This document shows, piece by piece, positions 49,776 to 64,000 of a stretch of DNA of 64,000 nt. The notes under the pieces were generated by a model. The model saw only the letters and a program-made list of their open reading frames with translations, was not told where the DNA came from and did no database searches. Source of the DNA: Aldrovandia affinis (lineage: Eukaryota > Chordata > Actinopteri > Notacanthiformes > Halosauridae); the NCBI GenBank assembly GCA_029706075.1, contig JAINUG010000257.1, forward strand, positions 779,535 to 843,534. The letters are read 5' to 3'. How positions within the stretch are numbered: position 1 is the first letter of the stretch; each line of letters opens with the position of its first letter. Made by a program: the position numbers and the translations under genes.

Positions 49776-52700
49776 CCAAAATTCCCTATTTTTTCCCCCA
49801 TGTTTTATTATGACAGCTGCGACTGGAGACCCAGTCATTACAAAGGGAGCACCTAGATCAAAAATAAACCTGTCCGTTTCTTAATTTGTCGTTTGCCATT
49901 GTGTAATTTCCTTTTAACATCTAGTTCAAACAAATAAAACAGGGGATGTGGGGAGTCAGTGTTGTTTGAAATGCCGTTATCGTAAATCTGCATCCTAGCC
50001 GAACTGCAGACGAGATTATTAGGCATGCTATTCGCGTTTAGCACCATTCACCGTTTCCGGAATTTTAAAAACGTCGAGGTTGTTCTTAAGTGGTGTTGAA
50101 TAAGAACATTTTTATGACCATAATACAATTAAGCTCCTCTACAGGTGTACATTTGTTTGTGGGACCCAGTTCAATATTTAATATGCCTTAATATATTAAG
50201 GATATTGTTAAGGCAGCTCGAGCAGAGTTTGTGTTATTTTAAGAAGACAGATAGCCTATATTAATTCCATAGTTGTTTTACGTGTCAAATGTAGCCTAAG
50301 CTTTTATTATCGTTTTCTTTATTGTTTTGTTTTGTTCCGGAAATAGAGCCGGATATTATTAGCCTACTAAGTTGGCTGTAATTTATCTAAACCGATAAAT
50401 GGATGTGCATGTACGCTGGTTTCTCTCGCGGATACACTGTTCTCGCAATGGTTTCTGTAGGCGAAGTCGTTTCCCTTCAATATTCAGTTTCGCTAGCTTT
50501 AGTGTTAGAGATTAAGTCTCAAAATGTCATTACATTGCACACGTGCCTTAGGAATACAAGTGATTGCACACTTGTTGGAATGTTGGCGCTTACGGTTAAA
50601 TCCAAAGATGGAATATTTTGTTTAAGTCTCGTGAGTGAGCAGGATTTGTCATTTGTCGTAAATGTAACGCCATTGAGACGATAGCCGCAGCCCACCGAAG
50701 TGGGAAGAAGTAATACACAGCCCTTTGTCTTTCTCTGCTACACACTAGACGAGTTAAGCTTTTCTAGAACAAGAATAGGCTGTGACCCATTTCGTCTGCC
50801 CTTTGAAGTAATATATTCTTATATTGGTATTTCTACTATTATATATGCTACATTATACTGCGTCACAAACAAATCGTATGGGCTCCCTGTTGATAATGTG
50901 CGGGATCCAAATATACGATTACAGTAGCTATATATTTGCCTGAGTTTACCAGCCTCGTCGAATGCTTGTTCCATTAATTTTCGAAACAATAAACAAGACT
51001 CCTTATGCAGTTGAATACCACTAATCTGTGAAATACTTAATTCGGCAGACCAGCTAAAACGTTGCGCTGCCGTACCGTAGCTGCCAATTTACCCTGATTA
51101 TTTCGCTACGGATATTCCTTCTGAATCCATATGAAGACCTTTTTTTTATTTTCCTGCGTACATAGTCCCAAAAGTATCAGTACGTACATTGTTTTATCTT
51201 TGAATATGGTATATCCTTCCGCGTCCTCACCGCTTTACATACAACAATTATTTCGAGGAATACATCATTGCTATTACATCCCCGTTCCGTCTGCATTCTT
51301 TTTTTCTGTCCTACAGTATTTTTAAGTTTCAGTTCTGATTACGTTTCTTTGGGTAGAATTCATGTTTAAACTGATACCTGGGGAGGGGCAGTACCTACCG
51401 TATTGGTGTAATGTTATTTGGGATGGGGCATACTTATATGGTGAAAATGGGGGACGATTCCTGCGATTAAACTCTGTATTTATTGTGATATCCACCTGAA
51501 AACACAATCAGAGAATAGATTAAAGAAATGTTCAAATGCAATGGCTTTTATAGCAAATGTATGTTTATAAATAAAATGTTTAAACATGCGCCAGTCTTAT
51601 TCTTCTTAGAACTTTGTGTGTAAAATGTGGCTAATCTACACATTTTATGTGTTTAAGGTTACATCAAATAGGATATATCTTATATTGTACTATCTAGTAT
51701 CTGGTTACTTTCTATGTTCTGGGAAAATAAATGGCGCTGTCCATGGTTCTGAAACATGTTCTTAACGGTACACTAGGTTTTCGAACTGAATAAGAGGATA
51801 TTTCCAGATATTTCGGCATACCAATTTCATTTTAAGAGTATATTTACAAATACATACTTTGCAATTAAGCACAATTAAATGAGTAAAATGTTTACCGCAA
51901 GAGGGCATCAAAGAGGACACGTCAATAAGGCGCCAAGGCCAAAAGCGCTCCCGCTTATGATAACACGGCTACACAGTGCTGTGATCTTGAAATACTATTT
52001 TATCGTAAACTAAAAGGGCTTCTACTTTTTGTATAAGGTTTCAAAGACGTAGATTTCGAGGGTAAAATGGACAACACGACGGGAAGTTACGGCATATAGT
52101 CTGAAAGACTGTCATCATTACATAGGAAAGATTGTACGTTTGAAAAACCTTTTTATGAATATTTTTGTCAAATGGAAATACGGAAAACTAAGCAGTTAAT
52201 ATAGCACTATATATTAGGTACCCTGTATAATACAATAGAAAGCTGCATCATTTATTGTTATAAAACAAGTTTAAGGTAGGTACTACAGGCTATAGGCTAC
52301 CTCTCGTCACGCATAGGAAGGTTTTATAAACCTGTGATTTCTATTAAAAAAACAAAACAAAAAAACGGAGAGAACCAAAAACCATATAATGAAAGTATTT
52401 AATAACTTGCGGGATGCTGTAGTTTAAAGTCAGTTTTTGGTCCATCGCTTTCTCTGCATATTAATTGCAATCACAGCAGCAACGTAAGCAATTCCTAACA
52501 TGACACAGCCCACACTGACTTTACGTAATAATAAACATTTCCTTCATCTCTGAGAACAGTTTTTGGTACAACTTGTAGTTTTAGGGCTTACGTAGTTTCG
52601 TGGATCTCTTTTTATATAGCTTTTTGCTAAATATTTATTTTACAGGTATGGGTATTCCATTTGAAAAGCTCGTTATGTTTGTTATCATTATTGTTAAAAT

Positions 52701-53271
52701 ACAAAAACAAATCTCTCCTAACTGAGATGTTTGATGTCATCCTGCTTAAAGTTATATATTGATCATTGTAGTAACGTTTTTCTTTTTTTACTCGGATAAA
52801 AAAATTTAAGATTCTGGTTTAGCAAACAAAATATGTATTATTCACTTTCAACTGGAATTAATGTATTGGTGGCGGAGGATGTGAACATGGAAACGAAATT
52901 GGAAACAGAATTCCGGCTGAAAAGCATTGCACAATTGCATGCTTTGTGTTGTCAATAGTACAGTATGGATTATGTTACACCTGCCACGCTAGTAAGGACT
53001 GCAGAAATGAAACAAACGAGTGTCCATAATGTTTAAGAAATATGACAAATCTACCAAAAAACATTAAAACAGCATTTTTAAACCTTTTTAAAATTGCGTT
53101 CTATTTTGCCAACATTCCAAGATGTCTGGCATTCGCTGAGGAGGAAGCTAAAAGGGTCCAATACAAGATAGAGAGAGAAATGTGGAAAATATTATTAAAA
53201 TGGTGTGTAGATGTGTGGTGGCCGGCTGCTCTAATGTGGTAAAATAAGGAAAAGACGTTAAGTGGCCATAG
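49776..53271. other. limch1-phox2b intergenic region
   Basis: AT-rich, no supported gene, few repeats. The small frames at 50403 and 50700 show no family signal. Confidence 0.6.
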
Positions 53272-53541
53272 CAGGGGTAGGCAACCCTGGTCCTAGAGTG
53301 CCAGAGATGTTTCTGGTGTGTACTCCATCGGAACCTCTTAACTACATAACTGAATGTATTATTAGGCGTAATTAACATCGGTGAGTGTTTGCATATTATA
53401 CAGTAGGCCTATGTGTTTCGCTATTCAAACTCTAAATATTTAGACTCAGACTCTTAATAATTGTTCAAATTGTGCATTCAAGCTCAACTGGGTCAAAAAT
53501 CTAAAACATCTCTGGCACTGCAGGACCAGGGCTACCTACCT
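53272..53541. mobile_element. Foldback (MITE-like) element in the limch1-phox2b intergenic region
   Basis: Inverted arms of about 40 bp: caggggtaggcaaccctggt cctagagtgccagagatgtt against aaacatctctggcactgcag gaccagggctacctacc. About 270 bp, non-coding, hAT-like. Confidence 0.75.
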
Positions 53542-54775
53542 CAGGTCCACGGTATCCCCATCAACAACGATAAGAGAAGAAAATGTGGGGGAAATGGGTG
53601 CAACGCACCAGGTAAGTAGGCTAATCATCCGAAACACATAGGCCTGCAATTCTGTAGTGAATATATTGTTTTGAACAATACCCAGGACTGATGGGCGATT
53701 GCGAGATGGCGACAGGGATCTCCTGGCTATTTAAACGACGGCAGTACCGTACCGTAAGTAAGCCGTTTTGGGGCCAGTAGCCAGCTACACGTCTGTCTGA
53801 GGCTACCATTTGGCGCTCTGTGGCCAACTAACGTTAGGTGATTAGCCACAGAAACAAAATATGGACTAGCTTTTCATAAATGATTATTATTATCATAATT
53901 CTTAATAAATGCATGTAAAGTAAGCCCTGCTTTTTATTTCGAGTTTGTTACTTTGATAGCTAGCTAAGCTTATTCTTCTCACTCCGTGATGTAGCTGGCT
54001 AGCTAGCTTACACTCACTTTTACTGGCTGGCTTACAAACCTCTCTTCAGCTCTGAATTGTCACAGGAATGTTCTAAATCAAAATACTACAGATGTCCAAT
54101 GAGCTTGCTAATTGCAACTTCGCATTAGCGATCTAGCTACGATAGCTAGCTTGTATATCAGTCTGTATTGGTGAGGCGAATGGGATCTGAATCTGACAAC
54201 AGAGGAGCCGCAGCAACAGCAGCAGCATCAGTATATGACCCTGAGATTGTGTCAGTCTCTTAGTCAGACTTTGATGACGAGAGACACGGCACAGACATAT
54301 AAGGCATACAGTGCCCTGGTGTTGGTGCCCATACTGGGAATTGTTTGTGACTCGTGCTCACTATCCGAGAGCTCAACACTGGCGTCGTTTTCCCACCCGG
54401 TCATATCGATAGAATTTTCCAACGCCAGACTCTATGTCTACGTTCTATGGAAGTAGGGACATGTATAAATGGGCACATTTATATATTGGCATGTGACAAA
54501 GTGAAGAAACAGGCACCATACTACCACCGGGGATGTATATTGATATATTTCATTATCTTTGGCGACGTTTAAAATCGTATCAGGTGCCCATTATTCAAAT
54601 TGATGAAAATACTTTCAATGTAGTTCAATTAATTTCGTTTTTGAATAGGCATATGCTTCACCTTTGGTTTTAATTCACTGTCAATTATAAGCGAATTGTG
54701 GGTGAAATCATAACACTGTAAGTCGTTGGTAAATCAGAAACAGATTTAAAATTATAGAAACATTGGGGATGTCTA
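53542..54775. other. Intergenic region downstream of phox2b
   Basis: gctagctagct-like short repeats near 53990-54010; nothing coding recognised. Confidence 0.55.
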
Positions 54776-56058
54776 TTTATTTAGGTTTAATCCATTGGAT
54801 TAACTCATGTATATCAGTTGTTTCGACTTCAATGTCTTAAGAGGTACCACAGAGGACAATCACAGGCTCTGTTAAGTAACGGGGAATAAAAAACACAATG
54901 CAACTTTGCTGATCATTTTATCAACCACCAAGTCAATGATACACTTGGAAAACTATATGAACATGTAGAAATAGTTCCTTCTTAAATATAAGCATTCATT
55001 TACCTACATATAAATATTTTTAAAATCTGGACAAAACTGGGATATTAGACTCACTAAAAAGGAAAATGTATTTTAAAATGGGACAGAAAAAGACATGCAA
55101 CTAAAACTGAACACGTACAGTGCTTGAATCATTTCAGTTTACGCCAAAAGTAATTCGCACGCGGTGACTTAGTAAAACGTCAAAACACTCTTCATAAACT
55201 CCAAGGGGAAACGTCCTAGGGTCAACAATAAAGACGGTTTTATACCTATTAACACTACACGTCGGAGCCACACAAATACAGCTGTAGAAGGACAAACAAA
55301 ACACTTAAGTATTCCTGTCAACAGTGAAATGTGTAGTTTGTGCCTTTTGGAAATAATATTCTTTTTTTTTAAATGACATAATTGCTACAACAATTTAAAG
55401 GCCACCTATACTGTTCTCAAAAAATACCATTTATATCTGATTTGATATTGAAGTGTACTACAGGTTCTCTGGAAAAAGTATCTGAAATTCAATCACAATG
55501 AAATGTTGTTTTTTTCTCAGATAACCAACTCCAAAGACCCTTGATTACTCGTAGCCCAAGAGACCGTGCTTGTTCATACGTAATATATGAAAATAAAATA
55601 ATTATGTTTCATCAAGAGTGACTTGAATTCGGATATGTATACATTTGAGTTTCAAAGAACCTGACACATCTGAATAAAGGCCACAGAATGATAACGCCAT
55701 TAGGCTTGTATGAAAATACATCCGTGACAGATTAATGTCCCTGAACAGGTAAAGGTAAGTGCTGACCACAACATCTCAACAAACACAGAAAGGTGAAAAT
55801 AAAACCAGCGTGGAACAATTATTTTGTCACTCAGATCGTGGACTGAGAGCTGTCTGCATCAAAGGGTGGTCGCTATAGTGCCGAACATGTCAATCAAGCG
55901 ATCGCTTTTGTGTCCTCGGCTCCATCCGTGTGATCGGGAAAATGTGTCTCCTGTCTTTTGGCATTCCTTGTTGCACGAGTAAGGACTGTGTAGTCGACAG
56001 AGGAAAATATGTATTTTTCTTTCTTTCATTCTTTTCTCAAGCGTCTCCGTGTTGCCGA
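54776..56058 (-). terminator. phox2b: phox2b 3' UTR (extent inferred)
   Basis: Downstream of the stop on the minus strand the first clear AATAAA (tttatt on plus) I found is at 54776-54781, about 1.28 kb away, a length similar to the mammalian 3' UTR. The interval is AT-rich with no repeat or open frame of note. Extent uncertain. Confidence 0.4.
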
Positions 56059-58910
<2,852 letters not shown>

Positions 58911-61900
58911 CTTTTAAGCCTTTTAACTGATCATGTACCCTGGGCACACATTTTGGCTAGTGTTTCCCCCTCTCTCCACATCGCGAAGATTTCCATTCTT
59001 TCTTGGCTTGAAGTGCGGGAGCCCGGGTGTCACGCTTGTAAGAATGTTACATGCACAGTTTTAGCACCGAGCCTGACCCCCGAAGCGTGTGAAATGTTTT
59101 CATGGAATCGTGGTGATAAGGATGGGTTGGAATGGTCGGTGTTAATTTTCCTACCTATCACTGATTTATAGAGATCCTCATTGCTGTAAAAAAATATTAT
59201 AATTAGAAATTATGAAAGAATATTTAGATAAACGAATTATAATTATTATTATTATTATTACTATTGTAAAAATAATATTATTCATATTATACAAAGCTCA
59301 ATAGTAAATGCAACAACTGGTCCATTAAATGTGTAGGCTATAGTTATATGTCTATGTAATTAATCGAGACTAAAGATAAGGCCTGGCGATTAAAAAAACA
59401 AAACATAATAAAATAACGTTTCAGGAGTAATGTAGGCATATCTATTTGAGAATTTCTTTTTTAATGTTCTTATGTATTCCTTACATTTCTGCTTATCTCC
59501 ATAGCACGGTCGCATTCCCAAAGTTAAAGATTTTTGTATCATTTAAATAGGTTTGTAATTAGTTTTATTGCATTTCTTAGTCCCATTATGTGCCCTGTAA
59601 CAAACTCAGTAATTAAAGTAACAAACTCATAAAGTAGTCATTGGGGCAGTTGGCCTTGCAGTATTAGCTTGTTAAGTGTCTAATTTTGTTAGGATAACTC
59701 TGCGATCTTTTCCTTCTGTTGCTCTTGCTATTAATGCCCTGTTGACTTCGGCATATGGGAGTTATATTTCAACGATGGCTTTACCGCTACAGGTGATTTG
59801 CAGAGATTATTTGATAAAAACCGAAGCATGTCCATCGTTAATAATCTCTCTTCTCCACAACATCAATGAAAATTAATGTTTCACCGCCTGACAATGAAAA
59901 ACACATTGTCAAGACAAAACGGCCTGTTGTTTCTTGTCTCCCGGTCTCCGGCCTCATATAACACGAAGGATGCGAGAGCATCTGTCCTTGGCATAAACTT
60001 TTGGAGCGAGTAAGACTGATGTCAATACGAGGGTTATTACTCAAGTTATTTATGTCATTTTTTTCACAGAGAAGATGAATACTTGCCCTCGGTCATGAAG
60101 ACAAACCATTCACAACCCGAAAATCAACCAACAAAGGAATAATTGAATGATTTAACGGGTTTCACACAAAAAAACGTTCATGAGTTATTATTTTATCCCA
60201 TTGTCGTTTGACTTAAAAAAGGAGCAGAACTATGTAGCATTTAGCGGTTAGGTCATCCTTTTGGCCTATGCGGATTTCGCCTGCTTCCAAACGTTTGAAA
60301 CTCAGGAAAGGATTTCTTAAGATGCACGAGTATAAAATATTCTAATATTATTTGTTGCAACCATGTTTAAATGTTTACTTTAGTTTTGCATGTTCATTCT
60401 GTTCATTCATGTTAATTCTTCATTGACACATCCCAGTCTTTATGTAAATGTTTTTCTTTCTACACGCGAGTCCAGCCTAAACGTTGTAGCCTACCAAATG
60501 GTTAATTTAATTATTTAAACCAAAGAGCAACTGGTTCTCTGACTTTACTCCACGCGTCTGGCGATGAAATAAAGAAAGCATACGGAATAATCTAATAACA
60601 CACAAAGGACGGAGAAGCCCCTCTGATACATTGGTGGAGCAAATAGAATTACATCGTTGCCATCCGTTTCTCTCATTCAAACGGCTCTTTATACTCGAGG
60701 TCTATAATCCACCAGCCATTGAATTCCCTCTCTTTTATGCTTTCAGCATCTTTCTTTGCATTATCAACTGTTTTCTTTATTTATCGGCTAAAATAAAGCA
60801 GCTTTCTTGAAATCGCAAACTTTGGTATTTTGTTTAGAAAAAAGAAATGCCCATGCATGGCAGCGATACAATTCAACTGTTTTTCGCAACAATACAAAGC
60901 AATTCGGCTGCCTAACATTGATCAACACCTAAAATTGAATTTTCCTAAATGTATTTCTTTAACTTCTGTTTTGGACATAATGTCTTAGTCTAATCACGAC
61001 ACTAAGTAGAAATACCAGCACAAACTTACGGAAATAATAAAAACTCGGAAAAAAACTCGATCAAAAAAAATAGATAGGCCTACTCCAGCGAAACAATTAT
61101 TTCATTGCATTGTTTGCAAGCACGCGATTTATCGGTTTCCAAGTGGAGTGGGTTAGCGCATTCGGGAAAACAAACAGGGAAACGATGTAGCTAGGTGTGT
61201 TAAATAATTAACAGTATAGCATCGACAATGGCTTATTTGTGACTTAATGACTCATAAATAACAACCTTCGTATGGTTTCATTCGAAATAAATCAGGCTAC
61301 ACAGAAAGCTTACAAGACCCTAAATTTCAGTTTGCCGTTGGCAGACAAAAGCGTAAGACATTCTGGCGAAAGGGCGACTTCTCTCTCTTCAGAACGCGTT
61401 GTCGTTGCCCAGGAAGGGAGGAATGTGCGTAGACAGGGAGACAAAAGGACGAGCATAATACCGTTGTATAGACGTAGCCTATCAGTAAAAATCAAGAAGG
61501 AGAACGACAGGCATGGAGATGGGGAATCCGTACCTTGTTAATCCTAACATTTTACACGGAATAAATCATACCTATGTCGAAACATGGAGGCAATATGAAG
61601 GCAATATCAATTACATACATAAACGTGTATTTGGATCAGTCCTTCATTGATTGGTTTATTAATATAATATGGAGAGTAAAGGAAAAATGTGTTTATAAAG
61701 TTGATTTCGTCTTCAAAAACTATTAGGACTGGTAACGGGACTGCATGCTAAACACTTTTAAAAATACGAAACGAATAATAAAGCCGAAATAACATACCTC
61801 AGAATAAGCAACAATAATTGATTAAAATCATCTGCAATAATAACAACCGTTTTACTTAATAATGCATTGTTTGTTTATTTGTTATGGTGTTATCAACACA

Positions 61901-61939
61901 ACGGAGACAGTGCCAATGTCTTACACAGTGCGAACATAA
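58911..61939. other. phox2b upstream flank
   Basis: AT-rich, without recognised transposons apart from the fragment at 61940. Likely to hold regulatory DNA, which cannot be shown here beyond the SOX-type pair. Confidence 0.45.
59889..59911. promoter_or_regulatory. Paired inverted SOX-type sites
   Basis: tgacaatg (59889-59896) and cattgtca (59904-59911) form a perfect 8-bp inverted repeat with a 7-bp spacer, each containing a core ACAAT/ATTGT. SoxE proteins bind such paired sites as dimers. About 1.6 kb upstream of the phox2b ATG. Function inferred. Confidence 0.35.
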
Positions 61940-62108
61940 TTATCTAATTTTACACGTCATGTCGTATATGTTCACGTCATGTCTTTTGTATTATGTTGTA
62001 TGTGTATGTTGTGTTAGATTGTATGTGTATGCCAATGCCTGCCTGTATTAGGCTATTGCAAAACAAATTTCCCTCTGGAATAATAAAGTATTCTATCTAT
62101 CTATCTAT
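61940..62108 (+). mobile_element. LINE 3' end fragment
   Basis: tgcaaaacaaatttccctct ggaataataaagtattctat followed by three to four CTAT units, a 3' terminus typical of fish non-LTR retrotransposons. No coding part remains. Upstream of phox2b. Confidence 0.55.
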
Positions 62109-63066
62109 GAGCTATTAGAAATTATGCCTTCTAAAACCACGTGTTTAGGTTATAACGACTTTTCTTTCATTATGGAATCAATCAAGCAATCAAACAAAAG
62201 TGATTTATTAATGCACCCTCTGCAAGGAGATTTTATCATCATGTTAAACTTGCCTGACCTAATTGTAAGCCAATACTCGAATCGTGTACTTCCTTACACA
62301 AAGGGGAAAATTGTGTCGTTTTATATATTCATGTTTTTCTGAAAACTGAGCAATCCAAAATGTTATCAACTATATTAATATCTGTGTGCTTATGTGATGT
62401 ACCAGGTTGGCTTATCATGCGTTGTCATGTTCAATATTTTAGTACAGCGTTCAAAATAACTGAGCGTAGGTGGTGCCCAGCCTTAATTGCCTTTAAACAT
62501 AATTTTCTTAAGTTCCGTGGTAATGTAAAATCTGTCAATTGCTCAGAAACCGTGAGTTTGAGCAGACACATAGAAGTAAAGTGACATCTCTCCCAGAAGA
62601 AGAGAGATGCTGGGGATACATCAAATTAGTGTGAGACCTTTTTAGAAGCAAGTCCAAATCCGCACATAAAACATCAAATGTGACGCTGCAATCTGTTATT
62701 AGAAGGACTACTGCTATTATTCATACGACAATTATAATTATAATAATAATAATAGGCTAATAATAATAATAGGCTAATAGCCTATTTGTAGCAGTGGTGG
62801 GAGTATTACATCAGTTGAGATGTGAGATAGCATAGCGACTGTACTGATTGTAACTAACCAATAATTTCTAAATCTAGACTAATAATCTATGTATTTCATA
62901 CAAAAATAACGATGCAACGTTTTATTACGCGTTCGCAACTGCATATAAGTGTTATCCAGTTATTACCACAATTAGCCACATCTTTACCTGAAACGTGGTA
63001 AAAAATATATTTTCACGATAATTTTTCTTTCAAATAAATATGTTGTTAGATAATGTATTGTGTTGT

Positions 63067-63067
<1 letters not shown>

Positions 63068-63137
<70 letters not shown>
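63068..63137. repeat. (TG)n microsatellite upstream of phox2b
   Basis: About 70 bp of pure TG in AT-rich DNA. Confidence 0.95.
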
Positions 63138-63140
<3 letters not shown>

Positions 63141-63399
63141 AATATGGTGAAAATAGATATGACTGTATTACTATTTTTGTCAGCATTTATTACACTAGAA
63201 TAATTAGCCTAATTCATACATTAATTTAGGTAATACGTAGCCAATTTAACAAGTAAATACTTTTTAGATTTTTATGAGGTCTACTTTTGGTAAGCCCCAT
63301 TTATCTACCTGTTTACAGGTAACGTTGCGACAAGATAATGGTAGCTAGTCTCCTGAAAAAATATTAGCTCTGACTGAAGGCCTGGAGGAATGCTGGGCT

Positions 63400-63860
63400 C
63401 CGTTTTGAGTTGCTCTGTCAGAGGTTGTGGTATGTGCACCAGACTTCCCAAGTGACCAAGAAACCAGGCATGGGAAAACAGATTAGCATAATAATTTCAT
63501 TCAGCGGGATAAAATTAGCAAACATATTACCCTCAATGTGGGCCTGGCACTGGCGGGATGCAGTGCTTTGAATCAATTACTAAATTACTCCCAGCTCTTA
63601 AATCGACATTAACGGAAGAAATGGCCATCGACCGGACTGAAATAAGATTGTCCAAATATGCGGTCATTAAATCTCTCACAAGTATGAGAACATCTTATTC
63701 GTAAAATTGTCCAAAATGAGATGGAATTTAATTCTTAACGGAGTACCTTGTCATCGTTCCATCTCGTGCTGTTTAACATTCGCATTCAGCTGTGATGACC
63801 GCAATAGACGATCGCCTTCATGAATACCTTTGAAGTTTTCTAATATTCTCTCTATGGTTT
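63400..63860. promoter_or_regulatory. Candidate conserved non-coding element upstream of phox2b
   Basis: Repeat-free block with mixed composition and many TAAT/ATTA cores (for instance gcataataatttcattc, caattactaaattac, cggtcattaaatc), between a TG microsatellite and the window end, 5 kb upstream of phox2b. It looks unlike the worn intergenic DNA around it. No alignment was possible. Confidence 0.3.
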
Positions 63861-64000
63861 TACCTTGGCCTGTCTTTATTCGTGAAGCATATTAGTCTAT
63901 GGGGACACTGAAATTAACAAACCACGGGGGCATAAAATGTAGGCCTAACCAATATGCCGCTGTATCCTTAACATGTGTAACTGTTGCACATCTTAAGGAT

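Noticed and set aside
62724..62790. taataataat repeats as an origin or regulatory element
   Set aside because: Simple AT microsatellite drift; no further structure.

Overview
This window is vertebrate nuclear DNA, almost certainly from a ray-finned fish. It has long introns, GT-AG splicing, several families of short interspersed repeats with tRNA-like heads, remnants of Tc1-like transposons, foldback elements and very long TG/CA tracts. I see no prokaryotic features, no CRISPR array and no functional tRNA or rRNA gene. The species cannot be read from the sequence. The repeat families fit an early-branching teleost such as an eel or tarpon, but that is only a guess.

Two genes can be supported, lying tail to tail. 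Positions 1-49.8 kb hold most of limch1 on the plus strand (LIM and calponin-homology domains 1, an actomyosin regulator). I traced 21 constitutive exons from the second half of the CH domain (2320) to the stop codon (49174), with phases that agree at every junction apart from two internal frame breaks. I also propose a downstream alternative first exon (10429), two phase-2 cassette exons (24619 and 29618) and a damaged third candidate (23396). The start codon and first CH-domain exons lie upstream of the window. The gene encodes an N-terminal CH domain, a long acidic, coiled-coil-rich middle and a C-terminal LIM domain.

Positions 49.8-54.8 kb are AT-rich intergenic DNA with one foldback element. 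Positions 56059-58327 hold complete phox2b on the minus strand in three exons. It is a paired-like homeodomain transcription factor of 286 residues, nearly identical to the mammalian protein except that the C-terminal 20-alanine region is missing. Positions 58.3-64 kb are its upstream flank, with candidate regulatory sites. The same limch1/phox2b tail-to-tail order exists at human 4p13, so this is an old conserved neighbourhood rather than a functional operon.

The most useful points for a second look are two apparent frameshifts in limch1 exons, one in a 15-bp coding repeat and one in a C6 run; the TG/CA tracts lying directly against at least six limch1 splice sites; a 31-nt microexon inside a CT-rich block; alternative exons between 23 and 30 kb; an inverted SINE pair flanking two exons; and a solo LTR nested in a Tc1 remnant. 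I found no sign of an unknown multi-gene system.
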